A DNA stretch of 64,000 nucleotides from Nocardiopsis sp. FIRDI 009 (GTDB taxonomy: Bacteria > Actinomycetota > Actinomycetes > Streptosporangiales > Streptosporangiaceae): NCBI RefSeq assembly GCF_003386285.1, contig NZ_QPNC01000016.1, forward strand, positions 62,001 through 126,000, written 5' to 3'. This document shows, one piece after another, positions 37,230 through 46,200 of the stretch. Under the pieces are notes generated by a model. It saw nothing but the letters and a program-made list of their open reading frames with translations. It searched no databases and was not told the DNA's origin. Positions within the stretch are counted from its first letter, which is position 1. Each line of letters starts with the position of its first letter. The translations under genes were made by a program, and so were the position numbers.

Positions 37230-38027
37230 ATGAGCGACCAGGAACGGGGTGTGCGGACCACCACCTCCGGGGGCGTCCGCACGATCACCTTCGCCCGGCC
37301 CGAACGTCGCAACGGGATGGACCTGGGCATGTTCCGGGCCTACTACGACGCCCTGGCGGAGGCGGACGCCTCCTCCGAGGTACGGGCGGTCGTCGTCACC
37401 GGCCAGGGCGGAAGCTTCTGTTCCGGGGCCACCCCCGACCTCCTGGACCGCCTGGCCGAGGGGACCGAGGGGCGGGACCTGGTCCGGGAACTGGGGCACC
37501 CGCCCGACCTGCCGGCCCGGCTGGGCACGCCGGTGGTCGCGGCCGTCAACGGTGGAGCGGCCGGACTCGGCCTGGTCCACGCCCTGTACGCGGACGTGCG
37601 CTTCATGTCGAGCCGGGCACGTCTGGCCACGTCCTTCAGCCGGTTCGGCCTCGCCGCGGAGTACGGGTCGGCGTGGCTGCTGCCCCGCCTCGTCGGCACC
37701 GCCAACGCCGCGGACCTGCTGCTGTCGGGGCGCGCGGTGGACGCCGACGAGGCTCTCCGGATGGGACTGGTCCAACACGTCCGGCCCCCCGAGGAGGTGC
37801 TCCCGGCCGCGCGGGCCTACGCGGAGGAACTCGCCGAACGCTCCTCCCCCGCGGCGATGGCGGTGATCCGCCGGCAGCTCTGGTCGGGCCTGGAGGCACC
37901 CCTGGAGGAGGCCGTCGCCCAGTCCGTGGAGCTCATGACCCGGGCCTTCACCACACCCGACTTCCAGGAGGCGGTCCGGGCCGTACGCGAACGGCGTGCC
38001 CCCCGCTTCGAGCCGCGTCCCCGGTGA
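37230..38027 (+). CDS. Enoyl-CoA hydratase/isomerase (crotonase family)
   Basis: A 265-residue crotonase-fold enzyme. The CoA-binding and oxyanion segments are QGGSFCSGATPDLLDRL (about 59-75) and AAVNGGAAGLGLVHALYADV. Downstream, FSRFGLAAEYGSAWLLPRLVG has a Glu where the isomerase/PaaG-like group has an acidic residue. The two glutamates of classic water-adding hydratases are not obvious. It may therefore be a hydratase, isomerase or another crotonase reaction. The 57-bp gap to the next gene suggests co-transcription with the MDR reductase. I infer it acts on acyl thioesters of this locus. Confidence 0.85.
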   Translation: MSDQERGVRTTTSGGVRTITFARPERRNGMDLGMFRAYYDALAEADASSEVRAVVVTGQGGSFCSGATPDLLDRLAEGTEGRDLVRELGHPPDLPARLGTPVVAAVNGGAAGLGLVHALYADVRFMSSRARLATSFSRFGLAAEYGSAWLLPRLVGTANAADLLLSGRAVDADEALRMGLVQHVRPPEEVLPAARAYAEELAERSSPAAMAVIRRQLWSGLEAPLEEAVAQSVELMTRAFTTPDFQEAVRAVRERRAPRFEPRPR

Positions 38028-38083
38028 GCGCCGCCGACCGGCGCCCCGGCCGTCCCCCGTCCACACACACCAAGGAGTCAAGG

Positions 38084-39052
38084 ATGCGAGCAGTCCACGT
38101 CAACGCCTACGGTCCGCCCGAGGTCCTGGAGCCGGGGGAGGCGGACGTCCCGGTGGCCGGTGCCGGGGAGGTCGTCATCGACGTCGAGTACGCGGGGGTC
38201 AACTTCGCGGAGGTCATGTTCCGCCGGGGCCAGTTCGAGATCGGGGTTCCGCACGTCCCGGGGCTGGAGGCGTCCGGAACCGTTCGCGAGGTCGGACCCG
38301 ACGTGGCCGGGCTGGTCCCCGGGCAGCGGGTGGCCGCCCTGACCCTCGCCGGAGGAGGGTACGCCGAGCGCGTGGTGGCCCCGGCAGCGCTGACGGTGGC
38401 CCTCGACGACGGGGTTCCGGGCGACCTGGGGGCGGCGTTCCCGTGCAACGTCACGGTGGCGCTCGGCCTGCTGCGCGACGCGGCTCGGCTGCGCGAGGGC
38501 GAGAGCGTCCTGGTGACGGGGGCCGCCGGGGGCGTGGGGACGGCCGCCGCGCAGATCGCCAGGCGCATGGGCGCCTCGGCCGTGTACGGTGTCGCCTCGA
38601 CCCCGGACAAGGCGGCCTACGCGGCGGACTTCGGCTACGACCACGTCTTCACGTACGAGGACCTCGTCGGCCGGGTGCGGGAGCGGACCGGCGGCACGGG
38701 GGTCGACGTCCTCCTGGACGCCGTCGGAGGCCCCGTGCGGAAGGAGGCGATGGACCTCCTGGCGTTCTTCGGCCGCCACGTCGTCTTCGGTGACGCGGCC
38801 CAGGAGGACGCGGAGTTCACGGGGGTCGGCCTGTGGTCGTCGTCCCGGTCGGTCGGGGGCTACAACCTCGGCGGGATGGTGGCGGCCCGGCCCGACCTCG
38901 CCCGTGACCGGCTGGAGGAGGCGGCCCGGCTGGTGGCGGACGGCGCGGTGCGCATCGACGTGACCACGTTCCGGCTCGACGAGGCGGCCAAGGCCCACGA
39001 ACTGCTGGAGTCCCGCCGGAGCACGGGCAAGTACGTGCTCTCGACACGCTGA
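38084..39052 (+). CDS. Zinc-free MDR oxidoreductase (quinone/enoyl reductase type)
   Basis: A 322-residue medium-chain reductase. N-terminal GroES-like domain (1-120): YAGVNFAEVMFRRGQF and VPGLEASGTV. The NADPH motif is VTGAAGGVGTAAAQIARR (about 145-162). It lacks the catalytic-zinc cysteines, and the GTGVDVLLDAVGG segment is typical of QOR/enoyl reductases. ATG 38084 has AAGGAG upstream. With the crotonase partner it could form a dehydrate/reduce pair that the AfsA operon lacks. The alternative is general quinone or enone detoxification. Confidence 0.87.
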   Translation: MRAVHVNAYGPPEVLEPGEADVPVAGAGEVVIDVEYAGVNFAEVMFRRGQFEIGVPHVPGLEASGTVREVGPDVAGLVPGQRVAALTLAGGGYAERVVAPAALTVALDDGVPGDLGAAFPCNVTVALGLLRDAARLREGESVLVTGAAGGVGTAAAQIARRMGASAVYGVASTPDKAAYAADFGYDHVFTYEDLVGRVRERTGGTGVDVLLDAVGGPVRKEAMDLLAFFGRHVVFGDAAQEDAEFTGVGLWSSSRSVGGYNLGGMVAARPDLARDRLEEAARLVADGAVRIDVTTFRLDEAAKAHELLESRRSTGKYVLSTR

Positions 39053-39088
39053 CGACGGCTCGCGTCGACCCGCGTGCGGGGAACGCGT

Positions 39089-39125
39089 GAGGGGGCGGCG
39101 CGGCCGACGGCCGCCCCGCCCCCTC
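39089..39125. terminator. Bidirectional terminator between convergent genes
   Basis: A 17-bp stem with one mismatch (39089-39105 against 39109-39125) and a GAC loop. It begins GAGGGGGCGG. It lies between the MDR stop at 39052 and the acyl-CoA dehydrogenase stop at 39141. Confidence 0.8.
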
Positions 39126-39140
39126 GGGCCCGGACGCGAT

Positions 39141-40964
39141 CTAGAACGCGGACTCGGGCATGTCCATGAGCTCCAGGTTCACGTTCTCGGCGACACGGCG
39201 CTCGGCGGCGATGCGCGGCAGGAACTGCTCGGCGAAGAAGCGCGCGGCGGCGATCTTGCCGGTGTAGAAGTCCTTGTCCGCGTCCTCGGCGCCGTCGATG
39301 CTGTTCAGGGCCACCTCGGCCTGGCGCAGCAGCAGCCAGGACAGGACGACGTCACCGAAGGCCATGAGCAGGCGGGTGGAGTTCAGGCCCACCTTGTACA
39401 GCTCACGGGGCTCCTCGGCCGAACCCATCGCGTGGCCGATCATGATCTCGACGATCTTCTCGACGTGCTCGACCGCCTCCAGGAGCAGCGCGCGCTCCTC
39501 CTTCAGCTGGCCGTTGCCCGCCTCGCTCTGGGCGAAGCCCTTGATCTCGGCGGCGAGCTTGCCGATGGCGGCGCCGCCGTTCTTCACGATCTTGCGGAAG
39601 AAGAAGTCCTGTGCCTGGATCGCGGTGGTGCCCTCGTAGAGGGTGTCGATCTTGGCGTCGCGGATGTACTGCTCGATCGGGTACTCCTGGAGGTACCCGG
39701 AGCCGCCCAGGGTCTGGAGGGACTCGGCGAGCAGCGCGTAGGAGCGCTCGGAGCCCACGCCCTTGACGATCGGCAGCAGGAGGTCGTTCATCGCCTCCAG
39801 CTCCTTGACGTCCTCACCGGCCGCCTGCGCGATCTGGATCGCGTCCTGCTGGGTGGCGGTGAACAGGACGAGCGCGCGCATGGCCTCGACGTAGGACTTC
39901 TGCGTCATGAGGCTGCGGCGCACGTCGGGGTGGTGCGTGATGGTGACCTTGGGGGCGTTCTTGTCGCCGCCGGCGGTCAGGTCGGAGCCCTGCTTGCGCT
40001 CCTTGGCGTACTCCAGGGCGTTGAGGTAGCCGGTGGAGAGGGTGGCGATCGCCTTCGTCCCGACCATCATGCGCGCGTACTCGATGATGAGGAACATCTG
40101 GCGGATGCCGTCGTGCTTGTCACCGACGAGGTAGCCGATGGCGGGGTGCTTGTCGCCGAAGGTCAGCTCGCAGGTGGTGGAGGCCTTGAGGCCCATCTTG
40201 TGCTCGACGTTGGTCACGTAGGCGCCGTTGCGCTCACCGAGGGAGCCGTCCTCGTTGACCAGGTACTTGGGGACCAGGAAGAGCGAGAGACCCTTGGTGC
40301 CGGGGCCCGCGCCCTCGGGGCGCGCGAGCACCAGGTGGAAGATGTTCTCGGTCATGTCCTGCTCGGCCGAGGTGATGAAGCGCTTGACACCCTCGATGTG
40401 CCAGGTGCCGTCGCCCTGGTCGATCGCCTTGGTGCGCCCGGCGCCGACGTCGGAGCCGGCGTCCGGCTCGGTCAGCACCATGGTGGCGCCCCAGCCGCGC
40501 TCGATCGCGAGCTTGGCGAACTCCTTCTGCTTCTCGTTGCCCTCGGAGTGGAGGATGCTCGCGAAGCCCGGACCCGCCGAGTACATGTGGATGGAGGGGT
40601 TGGCGCCGAGGATGAGCTCGGCCGCGGACCAGACCAGGGAGCGGGGGGCGCCGAGGCCGCCGAGCTCGGGGGGGAGGTCGAGGTTGTACCAGCCGGCGTC
40701 CATGTAGGCCTGGTAGGACTTCTTCAGGCTCTCGGGGATGGCGACCGTGTTCGTCTTCGGGTCGAAGACCGGCGGGTTGCGGTCGGCGTCCTCGAAGGAC
40801 TCGGCGACGACGCCGGTGGCGAGCCGGTTGACCTCGTCGAGGATGGTGCGGGCGGTGTCCTCGTCGAGTTCCTCGAAGGGGCCCTTGCCCAGTACCTCCT
40901 GGCGCTTGAACACCTCGAACAGGTTGAACTCGATGTCGCGCAGGTTGCTCTTGTAATGCGTCAT
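39141..40964 (-). CDS. Acyl-CoA dehydrogenase, FadE5-like long form
   Basis: A 607-residue flavoenzyme, longer than ordinary 380-residue ACADs. It has the extra N-terminal region ([19 protein letters not shown]) and extended C-terminus of the FadE5/ACAD9-like group. FAD-binding segments are [20 protein letters not shown] and [20 protein letters not shown]. The catalytic base is expected in [15 protein letters not shown]. It oxidises saturated acyl-CoAs of broad chain length in beta-oxidation. ATG 40964 has GGAG 7 nt upstream. A perfect TAGTAACA/TGTTACTA operator lies 54 bp upstream, suggesting repression by a fatty-acid-responsive TetR protein. Confidence 0.93.
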   Translation of the reverse strand: MTHYKSNLRDIEFNLFEVFKRQEVLGKGPFEELDEDTARTILDEVNRLATGVVAESFEDADRNPPVFDPKTNTVAIPESLKKSYQAYMDAGWYNLDLPPELGGLGAPRSLVWSAAELILGANPSIHMYSAGPGFASILHSEGNEKQKEFAKLAIERGWGATMVLTEPDAGSDVGAGRTKAIDQGDGTWHIEGVKRFITSAEQDMTENIFHLVLARPEGAGPGTKGLSLFLVPKYLVNEDGSLGERNGAYVTNVEHKMGLKASTTCELTFGDKHPAIGYLVGDKHDGIRQMFLIIEYARMMVGTKAIATLSTGYLNALEYAKERKQGSDLTAGGDKNAPKVTITHHPDVRRSLMTQKSYVEAMRALVLFTATQQDAIQIAQAAGEDVKELEAMNDLLLPIVKGVGSERSYALLAESLQTLGGSGYLQEYPIEQYIRDAKIDTLYEGTTAIQAQDFFFRKIVKNGGAAIGKLAAEIKGFAQSEAGNGQLKEERALLLEAVEHVEKIVEIMIGHAMGSAEEPRELYKVGLNSTRLLMAFGDVVLSWLLLRQAEVALNSIDGAEDADKDFYTGKIAAARFFAEQFLPRIAAERRVAENVNLELMDMPESAF

Positions 40965-41017
40965 GGACAGCTCCGCTGTGTCCCGGCCGCGGTGTCTGTA
41001 CACGCGGATCTACCGAC

Positions 41018-41039
41018 TAGTAACAAGTCAATGTTACTA
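41018..41039 (-). promoter_or_regulatory. Operator upstream of acyl-CoA dehydrogenase
   Basis: TAGTAACA (41018-41025), 6 bp, TGTTACTA (41032-41039): a perfect 8-bp inverted repeat in the promoter region of the dehydrogenase. Spacing and symmetry are right for a TetR/FadR-type dimer. It sits on a short AT-rich island in GC-rich DNA. Confidence 0.65.
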
Positions 41040-41235
41040 CTCAGTAGCACCGCACGCCAGTGGGGGAAGGCACATCTGGCGCACGGGCGAGTGATGTGTG
41101 GCGACGCCGCAGGTCAGGGGGTGGAGAAGCAGGTGTCGCGGAGGGTGATGGAACCGCTCCCGAACGGGGTCCGCCGGGGCGTCGGGGCAACGGTAGCGGG
41201 CGCCGCCGCCGGGGCTCGGCACCGCCTCCCCGGGG

Positions 41236-41844
41236 TCACCAGGCGCGGCCGTGCGGCAGGTCGTTCAGGTGCGGGGCGGACAGGTGGAGGACCTCGTATC
41301 GCTCCGCGGCGTCGTCCGGCTCCCCCGCCGCGTCCCGCCACAGGACGAACCGCACGAGCCTCCAGCGCTCGGGGTCGACGGCGAGCGCAGCGGTGTGCAC
41401 GCCGTCGTGCCGGGCCAGCTCGCACACGGCGTCGATCTCCCGGCGGACGGCCTCCGCGGTGCCCGTGCCGGTGGTGTCGGAGCCGGTCGGCACCTCGGTG
41501 AGGCGTCGGGTGGCCCACCGGGGAGTCGAACCGCGCGCGGGGCCGCCCTCGCAGGCCACGCCGGTCCAGTGATGGACGGCGGGACGGCCGAAGTCGCGGA
41601 TGATGTTCTGGAACCCTCCCCCGCCGACGGTGAACTCGGCCATCGCGCCCACGTCGGTCCACAGGTAGAACGGCGCGTACTGGTTCACGGGCGAGCCCCA
41701 CACCCCGCGCTCCCGGATGAGATAGGCCTTGAGCCCCAGCCCGGCGCGGTCGTCGAGGGCGTGTCCGTTCGAGGCCACCCGTCGCCGAACGGCGTCCATG
41801 TCGTGGTCGGCGGGCAGGGTGATCTCGTACTGCTCGGCGTACAC
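41236..41844 (-). CDS. DUF4865 family protein
   Basis: A 202-residue cytosolic protein of unknown function. The opening MYAEQYEITLPADHDMDAVR, then GLGLKAYLIRERGVWGSPVN and QYAPFYLWTDVGAMAEF, are the DUF4865 signature. They resemble a ferredoxin-fold monooxygenase-like (ABM) domain. The C-terminal part (about 140-200) contains RWRLVRFVLWRDAAGEPDDA. It is 21 bp after a TetR gene on the same strand, a common pairing for this family, so the TetR protein probably controls it. Confidence 0.85.
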   Translation of the reverse strand: MYAEQYEITLPADHDMDAVRRRVASNGHALDDRAGLGLKAYLIRERGVWGSPVNQYAPFYLWTDVGAMAEFTVGGGGFQNIIRDFGRPAVHHWTGVACEGGPARGSTPRWATRRLTEVPTGSDTTGTGTAEAVRREIDAVCELARHDGVHTAALAVDPERWRLVRFVLWRDAAGEPDDAAERYEVLHLSAPHLNDLPHGRAW

Positions 41845-41865
41845 GGGGGAGGTCTCCTTCGGGAG

Positions 41866-42441
41866 TCAGCCGGAGCCGGTCGTGGAGCGGTCGGCCAGGA
41901 GGGTGAGCACACCCGTCACAGCCTGGTGGAACGGTTCCGCCGAGTCCGCCGCGCGCGCGAGGACGTAGCCGCCCTGCACGGCGGCGACCAGCGCGGCGGC
42001 GGTCAGGTCCGGGTCCGTCGACGGGTCCAGTTCGCCTCGGTCGCGCCCCTCCGCCACGACCTCGGCCAGGCGGCCGCGCAGCCATCGGAGGGTGTCGTCC
42101 ACCGGGGCCCGCAGCTCGGCGTCGGCCATCACGTCCGGGTCCTGGGTCAGTCGACCGATCGGGCAGCCCCTGAGGACGTCGCGTTCGCGCCGTGCGTACG
42201 CGGTGATCCGGTCCAGGGCGGCGCCCGGAGCCCCGAGCTCCTGTCCCGCGCGGTCGCGCAGCTCCTCGGCGGTGCGGCGGATCGCGGCCAGCGCCAGCTC
42301 CCGCTTGCTCCGGAAGTGGTGGTACATGCTGCCCTGTCCGACTCCCGCCCGTTCGAGGACGGCCCGGGGGCTGGTGCCGACGTATCCGCGCTCCCACAGG
42401 AGTTCTCGGGTGCTCTCGACGAGTCGTTCCGCTGTGCTCAC
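41866..42441 (-). CDS. TetR/AcrR-family regulator
   Basis: A 191-residue regulator. The helix-turn-helix (about 5-50) is TRELLWERGYVGTSPRAVLE, RAGVGQGSMYHHFRSKRELA. The C-terminal ligand domain contains RGCPIGRLTQDPDVMADAEL, seen in TetR proteins that sense small organics and include a Cys in the C-P-x-G motif. GTG 42441 is the likely start. A near-palindrome, TGTACATACC/AGTAGGTACA, lies 10 bp upstream and is the probable autoregulatory operator. The operon partner is DUF4865. Confidence 0.9.
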   Translation of the reverse strand: MSTAERLVESTRELLWERGYVGTSPRAVLERAGVGQGSMYHHFRSKRELALAAIRRTAEELRDRAGQELGAPGAALDRITAYARRERDVLRGCPIGRLTQDPDVMADAELRAPVDDTLRWLRGRLAEVVAEGRDRGELDPSTDPDLTAAALVAAVQGGYVLARAADSAEPFHQAVTGVLTLLADRSTTGSG

Positions 42442-42450
42442 ACCCGCGAT

Positions 42451-42470
42451 TGTACATACCAGTAGGTACA
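42451..42470. promoter_or_regulatory. Probable TetR operator
   Basis: TGTACATACC directly joined to AGTAGGTACA forms a 20-bp imperfect palindrome (16 of 20 positions symmetric). It lies between the TetR gene and the divergent SUFU-domain gene, 10 bp from the TetR start. Confidence 0.6.
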
Positions 42471-42539
42471 GAACGTTGCGCCCGTCGTGCTCCTATGCTC
42501 GGACGTGCACGAACACCTGATGTGGGGAGCCACGACACC

Positions 42540-43145
42540 ATGCTGGAGATGCTGCCCGGGCTCACCCGGATCTACGAGGAGTGGGCGGAGCGCCACCCCG
42601 ACGTCCAGCCGCTCACCATCCAGTTCGCCGCGGACGGCCAGGGCGGGGAGGGGCTGGACGGCGTCCTCGCCTACCCGCTGGAGGGGCACTGGCTCCTGGT
42701 GACCTTCGGTCTGACGGAGCTGGGCGAGAAGACCAGCGAGGAGCCCCGGATCTCCGGCGCGGGCTTCGAGTTCACCTGCCGGATCCCCCGCGACCCCGAC
42801 GACCGCTCCGTGCCCGCCTGGGTCCTGCGCGTCCTGCACGCGCTGGCCGACCGCTTCCTCGCCGGGAGCGACCTGGACGTCGGCCACTGGATCGTCACGC
42901 CGTCGCCGCTCGGCGGCGAGCCCTCGAACAGCGACATGACCTCGCTGGTCATCGTTCCCGACGTCGAGGTCCGCGCCATGCGGACGGAGAACGGGCTGGT
43001 CATGTTCTTCCAGCTCGTGGGGCTGACCGCCGACGAGGGCGCGGACGTGCAGGAGGCGGGGACGGCCGCCCCGCTCGTCGCCCTCCTGCGCGACCGCGAC
43101 CCGCGGCTGCTCACCGAGCCGGGGCGCGCGCCGGTCCGCCTCTGA
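42540..43145 (+). CDS. Suppressor-of-fused (SUFU) domain protein
   Basis: A 201-residue protein starting at ATG 42540 (GGGGAG about 10 nt upstream). The bacterial SUFU fold is recognisable: WLLVTFGLTELGEKTSEEPR, SGAGFEFTCRIPRDPDDRSV and LHALADRFLAGSDLDVGHWI. Bacterial SUFU domains are often immunity proteins against polymorphic toxins. No toxin gene is adjacent, so the role is open. It is divergent from the TetR gene and convergent with the large ATPase gene across a strong hairpin. Confidence 0.85.
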   Translation: MLEMLPGLTRIYEEWAERHPDVQPLTIQFAADGQGGEGLDGVLAYPLEGHWLLVTFGLTELGEKTSEEPRISGAGFEFTCRIPRDPDDRSVPAWVLRVLHALADRFLAGSDLDVGHWIVTPSPLGGEPSNSDMTSLVIVPDVEVRAMRTENGLVMFFQLVGLTADEGADVQEAGTAAPLVALLRDRDPRLLTEPGRAPVRL

Positions 43146-43157
43146 CCGGCGCGGGAA

Positions 43158-43199
43158 CGGGCCGCCACCCCTCCCGGTGAATTCCGGGGTGACGGCCCG
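43158..43199. terminator. Bidirectional terminator after the SUFU and ATPase genes
   Basis: CGGGCCGCCACCCC (43158-43171) pairs with GGGGTGACGGCCCG (43186-43199) with one mismatch. It lies between convergent stops at 43145 and 43217. Confidence 0.75.
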
Positions 43200-43216
43200 C
43201 GTGCGCGGCAGACGCG

Positions 43217-46200
43217 CTACCGCTCCGCCGCGCGCTCGATGGCCGTGCCGATCGCCCCCACCCGGTCGGCGAGCAGCCCCATCGCCCCGATCGCCCGCGT
43301 CATCGGGTCGTCCTCGGCCCCGCCCAGCGCCCGACTCCGGCGGAACGCCTCCCTGACCTCGGTCCACCGGGTCTCCTGCTCCGGCGTCAGCACACCGCGC
43401 AGCTCCGCGAGCTTGAGCAGGTTGGCCTCGGCACCCGAGGTCAGGGTCTGCGCCTCGCCCAGGTAGTGGTCGTCGATCGCGGCCTCCACCTCGGCGTCGT
43501 TCATCACCGGCACGATCCGCTCCGCCAGCCGGTTCATGTTCCGGTACGACCCCTGGAGCTGGAACGGCGGCTCGGTCCGCGCGTCCTCCGACTGCCCCGC
43601 CGAGGCGATGTAGGCCCGGTTGACGGCCAGCACCACCTCGCGCACGCGCAGCATCCTGCGCAGCACCGACACGATCCGGTCCACCTCAGCCGCCGAGTAC
43701 GGGTGGCGCAGCCGGTCCGCGCCCGCCGACTCGTCGCCCTCGGCCATCCGCACGAACGTGTACACGTCCTCCCGGTCCCGGGTGGACAGCGGCGCCAGCG
43801 TCGCGTTGGAGGTGAGCGCGTTCTCGATGTAGCTGAGCGCGAACATCTCCTCCTTGCCGGACAGCACGTCGCCCAGGTTGTACACGTCCGCCCGGTTGGC
43901 CAGCATGTCCGGGATCCGGAACCGCCTGCCCTGCTCCGTGTACGGGTTGCCGGCCATGCAGACCGCGAACCGCTTCCCCCGCAGGTCGTAGGTGCGCGTC
44001 CGGCCGTTCCACACCCCCTCCATCCGGCGCTGGCCGTCACAGAGCGAGATGAACTTCTGGAGCAGCTCCGGGTTGGTGTGCTGGATGTCGTCCAGGTACA
44101 GCAGCGCGTTGTTGCCCATCTCCAGCGCGAAGGAGATCTTCTCGACCTCCTGCCGAGACGTGGCGTCGGGCGCCTCCTCCGGGTCGAGCGAGGTCACGCC
44201 GTGCCCCAGCGCGGGCCCGTTGACCTTCACGAACACCAGTCCCAGGCGGCTCGCCACGTACTCCATCAGCGTGGTCTTGCCGTATCCCGGCGGGGAGATG
44301 AGCAGCAGCAGACCGCTCTGGTCGGTCCGCTTGTCGTCCCCCGCCGCGCCCACCTGCTTGGCCAGGTTGTCGCCGATCAGCGGCAGGTAGGCCTCGTCCA
44401 GCAGGCGGTTGCGGACGAACCCGCTCATCACCTTGGGCCGGTACTCCTCCAACCGCAGGCGCTCGCGTTCGGCGGCCACCAGCTCGTTGCGGCGCCGCTG
44501 GAAGTCCCGGTAGGCGGGTACGTCGCGGGCGCGGAACGCCCGGGTGCGCGGCAGGATCTCGTCCAGCCGCACCTCCAGGGAGCGGTCCCGCACGCGCGGG
44601 TGGGCGCCGAGCAGCCCCGTCACGGTCTCACCGACCGCCGCCGACGACTCGTACCGCTCCACGGCCGACCCGGTGAGCTCGATCGCCGCCGCCTCGGGCA
44701 GGTCGCCCGGGTCCACCTCGTCGAGTGTGGCCGCGAACGCCTCCAGCCACGCGGTCACCAGCTGGTGCCGCGCCGCCAGGTCGCCCTCCAACGCGCGCAG
44801 GTCGTCCTCGAACGCCTTGCGCGTGGTCTCCCTCGTGCTGCCCAACGCCCGGTGGAACCGGTCCAGGAGCAGCCGCGCGCCCGCCCCGGACACGAAGCCC
44901 GACGACGCCCGCGACCCCTCGGCCAGCTCCTCGAACAGGTACTCGCCCACCAGCTCCAGGTCTGTGTCCGGGTGCAGCCCGGTCTCGGTGAGGAACGCGT
45001 CCACGCCCTCGGCCAGCTCCGTGCGCAGCGCGTCGATCGCCGCCGACCGGCGCGCGCCGAAGACCGCGCGGGCGCGTGCCAGCGACCTGGCGCGCGTGCG
45101 CCACGCGGTCCGCTCCTCCTTGCCCGCTCCGTGGGCCCAGAACAGCTGCGCCACCGCGCGCGCGGCGCCCGGGTACCGCAGCAGACCCGCCCCGGTGCGC
45201 AGCCTGAGCAGCGCGGACAGGATGAGGGCGGCGTCGTGGTCGTGCACGCCGCGCTCGTAGCCCTCGTCGTAGCGGCTCTCGGCGACCCCGCGCACCAGCT
45301 CCAGCAGGGACCCGTTCTCCGCGTGGACGCCCGCCTCGACCAGGGCGTCGAGGGTGAGACCCGCCCGTCGCTCTCCACCACCCCTCGATCGACGGCCCTC
45401 GGCCGCCGTCGTTTCCAGAGAGCCCTCCTCCGCGGCGGCCAGGATCGACGTCGCCAGGTACTCCGACCGGTACACCCGGTCGCTCTCGGAGACCAGCAGC
45501 CGGTCCCACAGGTGGCGGGTCCGGCCGAAGGCGGCGTCGGTGACCGGCTCGCGGTAGTCGGTGCCCGTGATCGCGACCGTCATTTCCCCGTCGTGCGGGG
45601 TGAGGGTGAGGTCGATGGGCTGTGTGTTGACCGCGAACCGGTGCCGTCCCAGCCGGACGGTCTCGCCGCCGGGTCCGCCCTCGAACAGGTCGGCCCGGTC
45701 CCGCAGCGCCCGTCCGGCCTCCTGCCGGGCGGACAGGATCTGCCCCTCCAGCTCCTCGGCGCGCACGGAGTCGCCGAGTTCGCGCATCTCCTCGACCGTG
45801 CGCCGCAGCCGGGTCACCATCGCGTCGGAGGCGAAGTAGGTGTTGACGTCCTCCAGGGTGGAGAGCGCGGCGACCCGGCGGTGCACGCCCTCCAGGACCC
45901 GGGCGGCGGACGCGGCCAGCCGGTCGGCCCGGCGCGACCGCTCGTCCACGAGCGACTGCCTGCGGGTGGAGAACGCCTCGTACACGTCCTCGCGCTTGTC
46001 CGACAGCTCCGCGAGGAAGTCGTCGAACTCGGCGAACCGCGACTCCAGGTTCTCCACCTGGAGCATGATCCGGCCGAGCTGCTCGTCGCAGCGCTCGGGG
46101 GTGTCGGCGGCGGCCAGCGCGCCGGTGATCGCCTGCCCCAGCAGCGCGAACTCCGCGGCGAACTCGGCCCGCCCCTCCCGGGCCAGCAGCTCCCTGCGGC

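Noticed and set aside
37230..38027. Calling the crotonase a definite water-adding enoyl-CoA hydratase
   Set aside because: The two classic catalytic glutamates are not evident at the expected sites, so only the wider hydratase/isomerase family is claimed.
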